A stretch of DNA of 25,000 bases from Isochrysis galbana. Lineage: Eukaryota; Haptophyta; Isochrysidales; Isochrysidaceae. The notes beneath the pieces were generated by a model. It had not been told where the DNA came from and did no database searches. It saw only the letters and a list, made by a program, of their open reading frames with translations. Location: contig JADDIW010000090.1 of NCBI GenBank assembly GCA_018136815.1, positions 1-25,000 of the forward strand, read 5' to 3'. This document shows, piece after piece, positions 8,390 through 16,516 of the stretch; positions within the stretch are counted from its first letter, which is position 1, and each line of letters opens with the position of its first letter. The translations under genes and the position numbers were made by a program.

Positions 8390-8406
8390 TACGTAAAGAT
8401 TCGCGT
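8390..8406. repeat. 17-bp target-site duplication, right copy
   Basis: Exact copy of 7419-7435 immediately after the TTATTATTA tail. The first T may belong to the tail, in which case the duplication is 16 bp. Confidence 0.92.
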
Positions 8407-9079
8407 GGCATAGTGGATAGTGGTTCAACCCACCGCCTGCCACTACCACTAACTAAACTGGTTACTAACCTTTTGCTCTGGGGGCCCTCGCTCGCTCGCT
8501 CGCCCAAGCCCGTCCTCCCTCCTTCCTCTTCCTCTATTGAGGAGGTGGTCAAGCCCGCCATTCCATCACTCTCCGCCGTTCCCGCCGCGCCTCCCGCCGA
8601 TCGTTTCCCTTCCGTCTCCTCGCATATCGAGCCAGTGGTCATGCTCGATCCGTCACTAATGAGGCTAACAGGTCTAGCCGGGCCCTAGCCCTAGCGCCTT
8701 GCATCCTAGCCATCACGCTCCATGTCATCCATTATTATGTTGATTATGTCGTACGACAGCAGGGTGCCCTTGCTACCTGGCCTATCCTATGGGCATCGCC
8801 TTGTCCCATAAGTTACGAGTCGAGGGCTCGAAAATCGAAACCTGCAGCCGGTATTGCGATGGCTGCTCGCTTTGAGGCATTGCGAGGGGGGGAAAGCAAG
8901 GGCAATAGGAATAGAGGAAGGGCGAGTTGTCGTGCAGCAATGCGTGGCTGTGCTAGTTGCCCCTATGGTATGCAACCCCGAATCTTCAGAATTTTTCAAG
9001 GCACGATCTTTTCTGAGGACCAATATAAACATTACCCTTACTCATTAGGGACCAAATGCACACGTACTTGGACACACTA
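8407..9079. other. Unassigned region between retroposon and EF-hand gene
   Basis: An ORF at 8413-8688 (91 codons, Ser/Pro/Val-rich) resembles nothing I know. GTGGCATAGTGGATAGTGGTTCAA at 8405-8428 looks superficially like a tRNA A box followed by a B box, but they are adjacent and no cloverleaf forms. The right part (about 8700-9079) is the 3' flank of the - strand EF-hand gene, with no recognisable gene. Confidence 0.4.
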
Positions 9080-9987
9080 TCATGGCAGATCATAAGTGTC
9101 GGCTTCCGATTCAGCAAGCATAGTCTTGAACTCAGTGAAATCGATTAAACCGGAACCGTCCGTGTCAGTTTCTTCAACGAATCTCTGCAAATAGTGAAAC
9201 AAGAGTAGGAAGCTGTGCGTGCGGTTTGGGATCTTCTCAATGTACAATATGTAACCATTGTTGGCCTAATTTCGGGGGCACACCTGAATATCTATTGTCA
9301 AACCAAACTCATTGATGACCATCTTAAGCTTCTCCACTGATATCTCTCCAGTTTTGTCCTCATTCCCCCCTAGAGCAACAAATGCGTCAACTGTGTGAAA
9401 GACATGAGGAACAATGCTTGTGAGAAGACGGTCATGGAGTGTTCCCTCACAAACTAATAGCAAGTGCAAGCTCGATCGGGATCGGGCTCATCCGTTTTCT
9501 GCATTCATACTTGCATCGCTCTCATCATCACGATTGGCCGTCTTTTCCCTCTGCAACATGATGACTTTCAAGAACTCCGAGAATTCTGAGCAAGGATGCA
9601 CGAACAGATGATGTTTCAGTGAGGGCGTCTCGCCCAGTGCATGAGATGGCATCGAGCACGTGGTGTATACCTATTTCTCCACTGCCGTCTGCATCCACGC
9701 GAGCAACCATGTCAAAGATCTCCTCCTGTGATAGTCGCTGGCCCATGGCTGCACCAGACAGACACGTCAGGGGTGTATGTGAGCAAGCAAGGCTTCGACC
9801 CGATCGCTCAAGCCCGCCTATGTGTGCGATGGAGCTGAGAAGAGCGAGCGAGGAGGGCAGGGTGCGCACATGCTAGCGTCTCTCTCAGCTCGTACGCGCT
9901 GATCGCGCCGCTGCCGTCCAGGTCGAACTTCGTGAAGGCTTCGCGGCACATCTCGATGTCCTCCTCTGTGAGCGGCGGCACGGACAT
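9080..9987 (-). CDS. Four-EF-hand calcium-binding protein (calmodulin/centrin superfamily), 4 exons
   Basis: Proposed - strand exons: 9987-9870, 9748-9532, 9416-9284, 9184-9080, giving 190 aa. Introns (121, 115 and 99 nt) run GTGCGC...GCAG, GTGATG...CAAG and GTGTGC...GCAG, and the phases agree throughout. The protein starts MSVPPLTEEDIEMCREAF. EF1 is DLDGSGAISAYE (canonical). Then LRETLASMGQRLS leads to EF2 DADGSGEIGIHH, where position 12 is His instead of Glu. A linker follows, then EF3 around NEDKTGEISVEK (Lys at position 12, so probably weak). Last is EF4 DTDGSGLIDFTE (canonical), ending in TYDLP. The phrase FVALGG..DKTGEIS is one I associate with protist and ciliary EF-hand proteins, so an axonemal light-chain-like role is possible but unproven. 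The intron 2 boundaries are the least certain. Confidence 0.85.
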
Positions 9988-10150
9988 GTTGGCGGCAGCA
10001 CGAGATGGGAGAGACTCTTCTCGTCTCCCCTCTCACTTCTCTCTCTCCCCCCTCTCTTTTTCAGCCCTTCTCTCTCTCTTCTCCCTCTCTCTTCTCCCTC
10101 TCTCACTTCTCCCTCTCTCGTTTCGAGCGGCCGACCCACAAATTTTCTCG
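9988..10150 (-). promoter_or_regulatory. Polypyrimidine/polypurine tract upstream of the EF-hand gene
   Basis: From about 10020 to 10125 the + strand is almost pure CT (CTCTCTCCCCCCTCTC, TTCTCCCTCTC repeats), i.e. GA-rich on the coding strand of the EF-hand gene. It begins about 35 bp upstream of the proposed ATG and probably lies in its promoter or 5' UTR. A related CT tract is at 10210-10240. ORFs across it are artefacts. Confidence 0.5.
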
Positions 10151-10240
10151 TAGAGTACAATAACGACGGTTGACAGGAGAAGTGCGGGACGGATTCTCCT
10201 CAATATGAAAACTCTCTCTCCCCCTTCTCTCTCTCCCTTC

Positions 10241-10445
10241 TGTCAGAGTTTTCTTGTTGTCCTAGTTTAATCCTAGTGCTGAGGGACCGTACCTCATCGG
10301 CAACGGAGCCCCTCCCCCGCGATGGGGGTGTGCGCGGTTGGTGCATGGCTCGTCCGGTGTATGTGGCTAGGGATGCTAGCCAACAAGACCTCTTACAAGA
10401 CTACAATTTCTAACGTGGTACCCCCGCACCCCCGCCGAGCCGCCG
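10241..10445 (+). repeat. Dispersed repeat R, copy B (possible LTR plus primer-binding site)
   Basis: Inverted partner of 4886-5082. On the + strand it starts TGTCAGAGTTTTC (10241) and reaches TTCTAACG (10415). TGGTACCCCCGC follows, like an LTR followed by a tRNA-derived primer site. Homology with copy A continues through CCGCCGAGAG and then stops. If an LTR, it is only about 175 bp, and its last bases (CG) break the TG...CA rule. Confidence 0.6.
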
Positions 10446-11030
10446 AGAGACCACCCCAACTTCTACAACCATAGCGCGCTCGACGACGTCGCGCAAGGGT
10501 ACAACACCACAACGAATAAACTCGACAAATTCGTTGAAAATCTTTTCTTCGACTCAGCGGCCGCCGACCGCGCCACACGCTCCTCCAAGTGGTGGGACCT
10601 GGACCATATGGCCAAATCACTCAACAATAATTTCAGTGACAGCCATAATAGCTAGAACCGCCCGCACACGACAGTTCAAGGGTGGCAAAACAACAAATCC
10701 ACATCGAATGACTCCAAAATCCATCCCTCAGCATCTATTCTTAGAGCCCTCGAGGCGTCGGGACGCTCGAGGTCGTCACCCGTGTCGAATCGTCACATCA
10801 TCCACTACGAGGCGCGTCGAATCTCCCCGGAAGGCACCTGGCTGCGAGGTTGGAGGTTGCTACTGCTACCAGGCGCAACAGCGTTGCAAAGTCGGGCAGC
10901 TCGAGCAAGGAAGCCCCCATTGCTGCAATGGGGAAAATCTCTTCCCCCTGGCGACGCTATCGCGGCAGGGGCCAGCACTAGCCTAGAAAGTGCCGTGCCA
11001 GGGTGGGTGCAGTCCGCGCAATTCTAAGCG
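10446..11030 (+). pseudogene. Degenerate coding remnant downstream of repeat R
   Basis: One frame is open from repeat R to a stop at 10653-10655. It has a protein-like composition (NFYNHSALDDVAQGYN..., KLDKFVENLFFDSAAADRA, SSKWWDLDHM) and no ATG near its start. A second frame continues from about 10670 to 11027 (ALEASGRSRS, YEARRISPEGTWLRGW). It may be a frameshifted gag-like remnant of an element whose LTR is repeat R, but no diagnostic motif (zinc knuckle, protease, integrase) is visible. A hairpin with arms CCTCGA and TCGAGG sits at 10750-10774. Confidence 0.3.
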
Positions 11031-11513
11031 TAGGGTGCCAGACATGTCTGCCCCCGTTATAACGCGTCAGTGGGGAAGAGGTGCCCTGGGATGGGGTATA
11101 TTGAGCCCGAGCGGCTTCAACCACGTGCACAAACTACGAGGCCCACGCACCGCGTACTATCTTAGCACAAACCAGCTAGCCAATAAGTTAGTCTAAGATG
11201 CGCTCAGGCTCTAGATACCCCAAGCCCCAAGAGATGAGGCACACACGTTCTACGTGAAGCAAGGGCGGTGAGTAGCAGACGGAGCCGTTCAATGACCAGC
11301 GGGCTTTAGTTTGCGCTAGTGAACGGCAACGGACAACGGAGCAACGAGGGGGCGCGTTAGACCAGGAAAACAGGAAAAAAGGAAGGGGAAAAGAAAACCC
11401 CACAGACACTGAAGGAACCACGCGAGCCCCTTTGTCGCATCCGCGATCGACTTCCGACCTTAGGCGTCTTCGAGCCCAGTCGTTCTTGTTGCCGCGGAGT
11501 TTTACTCGTAATT
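11031..11513. other. No supported gene
   Basis: Contains no ORF with recognisable features. The - strand ORF at 11188-11574 runs antisense into LINE-3 and has low-complexity hydrophobic stretches. The left boundary of LINE-3 lies somewhere at its end; the + frame opens after a TAA at about 11510-11515. Confidence 0.4.
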
Positions 11514-12318
11514 TGTAGAACTCTTCATTCGTAACTCGCGCCCCTTTGTGGCCCAAGCGCTGCAATCGGGCCACAAGCTAATGATACACGGCAGCACCAA
11601 AGGATGCAAGGGCTGGCGCCCAGAAGTAGCCCATGGCTTAACCCCCATGCACCGCCTCTGCGGATGCGATGCAGAGGCGGCAAAACGCAAAGAGCGCAGG
11701 GAGGGCTGGAAGACCACCCCCCGCCCCAAGTCGGCTCGCGAGGCACTGGGCAAAGACCCACCCAAGCCGTGCGCACGCTTCAAGCAAGGCCTCTGCCTTC
11801 GCAACAAACGCGGAGTCCGCTGCAACCTCTCGCACGAAATTCCAGGTGCATGGATCGACAACAAATGCACGATCCGCTGCCACCTCCACCCCCACAAAAA
11901 GATCGCGGGGGTCTGTCTGAACGGCCCGTCGTGCCTCTTCCTCCATCCAGAGTGCGCGGCGGCCCTATTAGCAAGGCTGCATGCGATAGACCGCGACGCG
12001 GCCCACCCACCGCACCCTAGGCTCACCTTTGACTCCACCCTCGGGTACCCAGGTGAAGGACCGATCCGGGTCGCGACATACAACATCAACGGCACCAAAG
12101 GCGGCAAACTAGCCGCGGTGCTATCTCAAGCGCGTAAGGCGGGAGTAGACATACTCCTCCTCCAAGAGCTGCACGCGTACGAAGACGGCTCGCATCACCG
12201 CTCACACAGAACGGCGACCCTCCTAGGCTGGCATTGGTTTGTCTCGCCGGGAGAGCTAGCGGACCCGGCAAGCGGAGTCGCGATTGCGATTCGCGACGCG
12301 TGCGCCAGGGTGATCCCT
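11514..12318 (+). mobile_element. LINE-3: fragment with CCCH fingers and start of AP-type endonuclease
   Basis: A single + frame without an obvious ATG is open from about 11514. It encodes a basic region, then a CCCH-like finger (C-x7-C-x8-C-x3-H in CARFKQGLCLRN...RCNLSHE), a second one (C-x11-C-x5-C-x3-H ending GPSCLFLHPEC), and the beginning of an exonuclease-endonuclease-phosphatase domain: IRVATYNINGTKGG, VDILLLQELH (catalytic Glu of the QE motif), and a SGVAIAIRD strand. It stops at about 12318, where antisense FkbM methyltransferase sequence begins. The catalytic Asp/His half is missing. It supplies the part absent from LINE-1. A LINE copy truncated at its 3' side is unusual and points to deletion or recombination. 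Confidence 0.8.
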
Positions 12319-12703
12319 GCACGAAGAGCGAGGCCGCGCGCTGCGGGCGCGCGCCGAGTGCGAGCTGCTTGACGACGACGCGGTCGGCGAAGCCGGGGTT
12401 GGCGCGGACGGACGCGTTGAGCAGCCGGACGTTGTCGGGCACGGGCTCGAAGGCGTGCACCGTGGCGCCGAGGGCGAGCATGAGGAGCGTGCAGCTGCCG
12501 ATGTTGGCGCCGACGTCGACGAAGACGCCGCCGCCCGCCGCGACCTCCGGCCTCTCCCACGTGCTCGCGAGGGTGTCGCAGCCCGTCCATCGCCCGTGCT
12601 TGCGCACGTAGTCGCCGATGGTGTCGGCGCCCTCGTGGAGGCACTGCGTGAAGGCGAGGCCGCGCGCGCGCACCGCGAAGGGCTGCCCGGTAGCGCACGT
12701 CAT
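12319..12703 (-). pseudogene. FkbM-family SAM methyltransferase, truncated by LINE-3
   Basis: On the - strand from an ATG at 12703 (the frame is open from 12820) the protein reads MTCATGQPFAVRARGL, then DTIGDYVRKHGRWTGC, then GGGVFVDVGANIGSCTLL, the SAM-binding motif I of FkbM (Methyltransf_21) proteins. ATVHAFEPVPDNVRLLNASVRAN follows, with the motif II acid, and then VVVKQLALG. After FVQG (about 12320) the frame runs into antisense LINE-3 and homology ends, so the C-terminal half of the domain is missing. Family members methylate O- or N-groups, often on sugars; the substrate here cannot be told. An upstream exon or signal segment is possible (CGCGCAG acceptor-like sequence just before 12715). 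Probably a disrupted gene. Confidence 0.75.
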
Positions 12704-12820
12704 TCCCTCCCCCCACTGCGCGCGTGCGCGCGCTTTCCCCCTCCCACCGCTCGCGCGAGGGGTCAATCTGACAGAATGCGCGCGGCGGCGCGCGCGCGCT
12801 TTCTTCTCTCGTAAATTCAA

Positions 12821-13304
12821 AGAGGCATGTCCAGGAGTGAAACTCGGTGGGAGGACCGGGAAGAGCTCCGAGAATGCTAGCTCTAACGACTTATTTTTCT
12901 CCTCGTCTCCTCGAGATGTTCACCAACGTCACCACAATGAATCCTTGTCGAAGGAGGCCCTCTCGGGGCGCGCCCTCATACCGAGCCAAGGCGACGCCGT
13001 TCTGGTCGCGTACGGGGTGCTCCTGGGCCTCTCCTTGGGGGTGCTCGCGGGGGGGCTCATGGTAGGGTGAGAGTCCCCACAGGGAGGGGAAGAAACCCTG
13101 AGGGAAAGGAGACCAAATGAAGGCAAGCCGCCTTTGTTGTCGGACTCGTCGGATTGGTACCCTGTCGGCCTCTGTCGCCCTCGTCCCTCGCCCCAGTCGC
13201 TCCTCGCTCCCTCGTTCTCGCTCTCGCTCTCGCTCAGTCGTAACAAGCAATCTTACAACACCAACCAAATCCACTCACTCACCCACTCACCCTCGCGATC
13301 CACT
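12821..13304. other. Unassigned region; one weak membrane-helix ORF
   Basis: A + frame ending at 13070 codes for a C-terminal hydrophobic helix (VLVAYGVLLGLSLGVLAGGL, about 13004-13063) that could be a small exon, but it has no recognisable family or splice context. Purine-rich sequence follows, then CTCGCTCTCGCTCTCGCTC (13217-13236) and CACTCACTCACCCACTCACC, the probable 5' UTR of the ORF starting at 13305. Confidence 0.3.
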
Positions 13305-13444
13305 ATGTCCGCTCCGTCTTCGCGCTCGCCCTCGCCACTGCCCGCCATCCATCCTCCAACCATGGAAGATGGTCTGCCCGTCCCGCCCGCCAATGGCCGA
13401 AAGGCCGTGCCTTCCGCCGCCTACCTTCCGTCCCGTTCGGTCCC

Positions 13445-13461
13445 TCCTGTTCCATCCGTAA
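13445..13461. repeat. 17-bp target-site duplication, left copy
   Basis: TCCTGTTCCATCCGTAA is exactly repeated at 14297-14313, flanking the inverted-orientation retroposon. Confidence 0.92.
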
Positions 13462-14296
13462 AAAAAAAATATTCTTGAAGGTGCCCGCTATGCTGCTACT
13501 GACTCACACCCCTCCGGTATCTCACTCGCCATCGCCTATACCCCACACTCTCACCCCCGCTTCCGCTACCCCCCCTACGGGGGGTGGGCCCGCGTGCACT
13601 ACGACGGGCCAGACGGGTGGGGGGCAGGCTGGGGCGGGCCTTTCAGTTCTAACTCTGCGGACAAACGTAAACGCGCGCGTCGCTTACCTTATTCTGACTT
13701 TTTTGTTCTGCGGCCCCCGCCTCCTGGGTCGTTCTCGTCTGGCGCCGCGCTTTCGCGGTGTCCGCCTGTCGCGTCGGGTGTCGACCTGTAAACCTAAAGT
13801 AAACAGGCTTGAGTCTTACCTTTCCTGGGGTCAGATCGTGTCGATTTTTTTTGTCGTACTTTTCTCGTCGTTCTCTTCATTCTCTTACGGGCGTGCGATG
13901 TCTGCGCGCGCCATGGCCCCCCTCTGAGGGGACCCTCGGGTCCCCCCAGAGGGCCAGCTGGGCCAGCTCAGGGGGCAGAGGAGGCTGGGGCTGGGCCCCT
14001 GGCCTCTCCTGCCTCTCCCACGCTGGCCTCGCTGGCCCTGGGTGCCCACCTGGCGACTCGCAGTGTCTGTGTCTCAGTGGTGGAGGGGGGGTCAGTACGA
14101 TGGGAGTCAGGTTCAGGCGAATGCGTGAGGCGCGCGGCGCGCGCTGGGTGAGAGTCTGGGCAGGATTGATGTCAGCTCAGCCCCTGCAAGCAGGCAGGGG
14201 CTGAGAGTGAGTGTGCAGGCCCACCCAGAGGGTGTCTGCGATGGAGGAAGGGGGGAACGCGGCCCCCATGACCCTATCAGTTTTACTGATAGTTGG
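13462..14296 (-). mobile_element. Retroposon HP, copy 2 (835 bp, complete, - strand)
   Basis: Its 5' end is at 14296 on the - strand: CCAA, then a perfect hairpin (CTATCAGT, loop of three, ACTGATAG; 14274-14292), then GGTCATGGGGGCC, matching GGTCAATGGGGGCC of the other copies. The second hairpin (CAGCCCCTGC / GCAGGGGCTG) is at 14178-14203. GAGAGGCAGG...GCCCCAGCCTCC...CCCCCTGAGCTG follows, as in copy 1. A strong subterminal hairpin lies at 13920-13953. The 3' end (13462) is a T-rich tail (AATATTTTTTTTT on the - strand). It is perfectly bounded by 17-bp duplications. The 3' half differs from copy 1. Confidence 0.85.
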
Positions 14297-14313
14297 TCCT
14301 GTTCCATCCGTAA
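14297..14313. repeat. 17-bp target-site duplication, right copy
   Basis: Exact second copy of 13445-13461; the interrupted reading frame resumes here. Confidence 0.92.
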
Positions 14314-14405
14314 CCTCCAATCCGTCACCCTTTCCCCCCTTCTCCGCCACACGCCGCGCCCCGCACCGCCCAAGCTCCTCTCTCTCTCTCTCTCTCTCCC
14401 TCTAA

Positions 14406-15036
14406 CGCTAAAGTTAGTAACTTAAGTTTAAGTTAGCCCGCCACCCGCCACCATCCCCTATCGCCTCCCCTTGCTTTCACTCTCGGTGGGGCTGTTGGCT
14501 GTTGGCGATCGGGAGAAAATTTCCCCCCGATAGCTCTCGGGGGGCCCCCGATAGCTCCTGGGGGGCGTTGGCTCCTGGGGGGTAACATATAGAGCACAGG
14601 CAAGTTATGTGGATGTTCTCGGATAGGAGATAGGAGTACTCCTACGAGTAAAGTACTCCGGACAGATTTCTGTCGAACCTGAAACCTGAAGGCTTCATTC
14701 TACCGTTAGAGCCGCCCGCCCCTGCCCCTCCCCCTTCTTCCTCCCCAAGGCGAAAGGTCTGCCTCTAGGGGCATAGAGTATTGTATTGTGAGGGGGAGGA
14801 GCTCCGCGAGGGAAGCAGAAGCACAGAGAGAGGGACCACCTCAGAGTTGATGAACAAAGTCCTCGGAGAGAGAGAAGTAACAGAGAGATATGAATGAGGG
14901 AGGCGATTCAGCGCCGGCCCTCCAAGCGCTGCGCCCCTCGCGCGCCGACGAGCAGGGCCTCTCCCTACCTTACTCTCCCTCTTCCGCTACCCTCTTCCCC
15001 CCCCCCGGTTCTCTCACTGGCTGCGTCTGGAACGTT
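14406..15036 (+). promoter_or_regulatory. SURF4 upstream region with hairpin repeats
   Basis: CCCCCCGA-TAGCTC-TCGGGGGG (14523-14544) is a perfect 8-bp hairpin. It is followed by partial direct copies (CCCCCGATAGCTCCTGGGGGGC, GGCTCCTGGGGGG) up to 14582. GGAGTACTCCTACGAGTAAAGTACTCC (14631-14658) is an interrupted palindrome sharing words with the bestrophin upstream region. The frame of SURF4 exon 1 stays open back to an ATG at 14890, so a longer N-terminus is formally possible. Confidence 0.4.
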
Positions 15037-16516
15037 ATGGCGGCGATGATGGAGCAGTTGCAGCGGGCTGTCGAGCCCGTGCTCGAGAGCACCTTCACCA
15101 AGCGCCGCCGCCAGGACTTTCTGGCGAGCGCAGGCCCCACTCTGCTTTGCCTTACCTTTGTGGAGGACGCCCTCCGAGTTCTCATGCGCTGGAGCGAGCA
15201 GATGCAGTTCATGACCAAGACTATGAAGAGGTGCGAGCGACCCGCCCGAAGAACGTACGCAGACGTCGGCCTGTGCGAGCCACGCACCCTCTTTCTGACA
15301 TGCACATGTGGACGCTCTCTGCGCTGCGCAGGGGGTGGTTCATTGCCGTTTTGCTCTTGCTCATCTCCATGCTCACCCAGTTCGCGGGGAGTGTGATGAT
15401 CCTCCGACCCTCACATTACAAGCCTAGCCGCGTGAAGCTGGGGTGTTACCTTCTCCTTAGCTTTGTCTTCATTCAGCCCTTTATGTATGGACAGGCAACT
15501 GACATGGTATGTGCGCAGACAGCAGCCCCCTGGGCAAATTATTACGCAGCCACCGCCCCGCCCTGCCCTTTGTGCGCCAAGACATCCCCTCTTTCATTTT
15601 CACATCGGCATGCTTCCGTTGCGTACAGGATTTCATGTGCCGCAGCATAACCCTCGCAGGAGGCCTGCTCCTCCTCATTTGGAGCGAAAATGATCGCCAA
15701 CAGCGCACAGAGGATATAGGTCTGCCGCAAGCCATGGAGGGTGCAGGTGCCGACAAGCTTCAGCTGTCTGGACGGCTTCTTCTATGCTCACTCTTCTTCT
15801 TTCAGGTACGCCTGCATCATTCCCCGTGCTGTCAGGGGCGATTTCAGACCCTGCGTACATAAACACAGCTTGACTGACGGTGCGCCCCGCCAACCGAAGG
15901 CAATGTACTCTGAAAACGGTGGATTGCACTCGCTCTTCACGAAGCCTTCTGTGTTCACTTTCATCAGCTTCGTGACGCTACTTGGATTGTCCGCGCTCGT
16001 TTGCCTCGGCTTCAAGACGGAATGGTCGTCGTTGCTGCTCGCCGTCATACTCTTTCTGTCCAATATTTACATGTAAGTCCCGCCTGATGACATGACACAA
16101 CATCAAGAGAGCTGCACGGCGTTCCAAGTCCAGGTAGCTCTTACCACCCGCAACATCATCGTCCACGCTCGTCAGGTACCCATTCTGGATGGTGCGTGCT
16201 GGATTGAAGGACTTCTACCGCTACTACTTTTTCCAGACGCTCTCGGTGTGTTGCGCTCTGGAATCAAGTGGTCACAGCCGATCATGCGACCCGCCCTCAG
16301 CCTAACCCATGCGACATCGCGCTGCTGCCTCTACCCAAAGCGCTGACGTGTACTGCAGGCCAGATTTGGGCGCGGGATGAGGTGTGACCTGCCTGCCCCT
16401 TCCCGAAATGTTGTGCGGCCCTTCCACATGTGCAGATCATTGGTGGGTTAATGTTGCTTGCGTTACATGGACCTGGAGGAATCAGCTTGGACAAGGGCAT
16501 GAAGAAGGCGATCTGA
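15037..16516 (+). CDS. SURF4: SURF4/Erv29-family ER cargo receptor, 6 exons
   Basis: Proposed join: 15037-15230, 15332-15506, 15629-15805, 15900-16072, 16176-16245, 16436-16516, giving 289 aa (human SURF4 is 269). All introns (101, 122, 94, 103 and 190 nt) are GT-AG, the fourth with consensus GTAAGT, and phases agree. Family features in order: FLASAGPTLLCLTFVEDALR and RWSEQ; a helix AVLLLLISMLTQFAGSVMIL; LGCYLLLSFVFIQPFMYG; DFMCRSITLAGGLLLLIWSE; LQLSGRLLLCSLFFF; LVCLGFKTEWSSLLLAVIL (compare GFKTK in animals); PFWMVRAGLKDFYRYYFFQTLS; IIGGLMLLALHGPGGISLD. The C-terminus is KKAI, a KKxx dilysine signal for COPI retrieval, as expected of a receptor cycling between ER and Golgi. The start at 15037 gives the family-like N-terminus; the exon 4 acceptor is the least certain boundary. 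Confidence 0.92.

Larger units (their letters stand above)
13305..14405 (+). pseudogene. Pro/Ser-rich ORF split by retroposon HP copy 2
   Basis: The ORF starts MSAPSSRSPSPLPAIHPP (13305) and reads to the first duplication copy at 13445-13461 (PVPSV). After the retroposon the same frame resumes at 14314 (TSNPSPFPPFSATRRA) and ends at a stop at 14405. The two parts total 249 nt, or 82 residues. The inserted length including one duplication copy is 852 bp, a multiple of three, but the insert carries stops in this frame. The product is unknown and very proline- and serine-rich; it could be the N-terminal piece of a longer gene or chance coding potential. Confidence 0.4.

Noticed and set aside
8405..8430. 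TGGCATAGTGG plus GGTTCAA, like tRNA/SINE A and B boxes
   Set aside because: The two boxes are adjacent instead of 30-40 bp apart, and no cloverleaf forms.
16085..16092. CTGATGAC in SURF4 intron 4, resembling a snoRNA C box or hammerhead core
   Set aside because: No box D (CTGA) near the intron end, no terminal stem, and no GAAA partner for a hammerhead.
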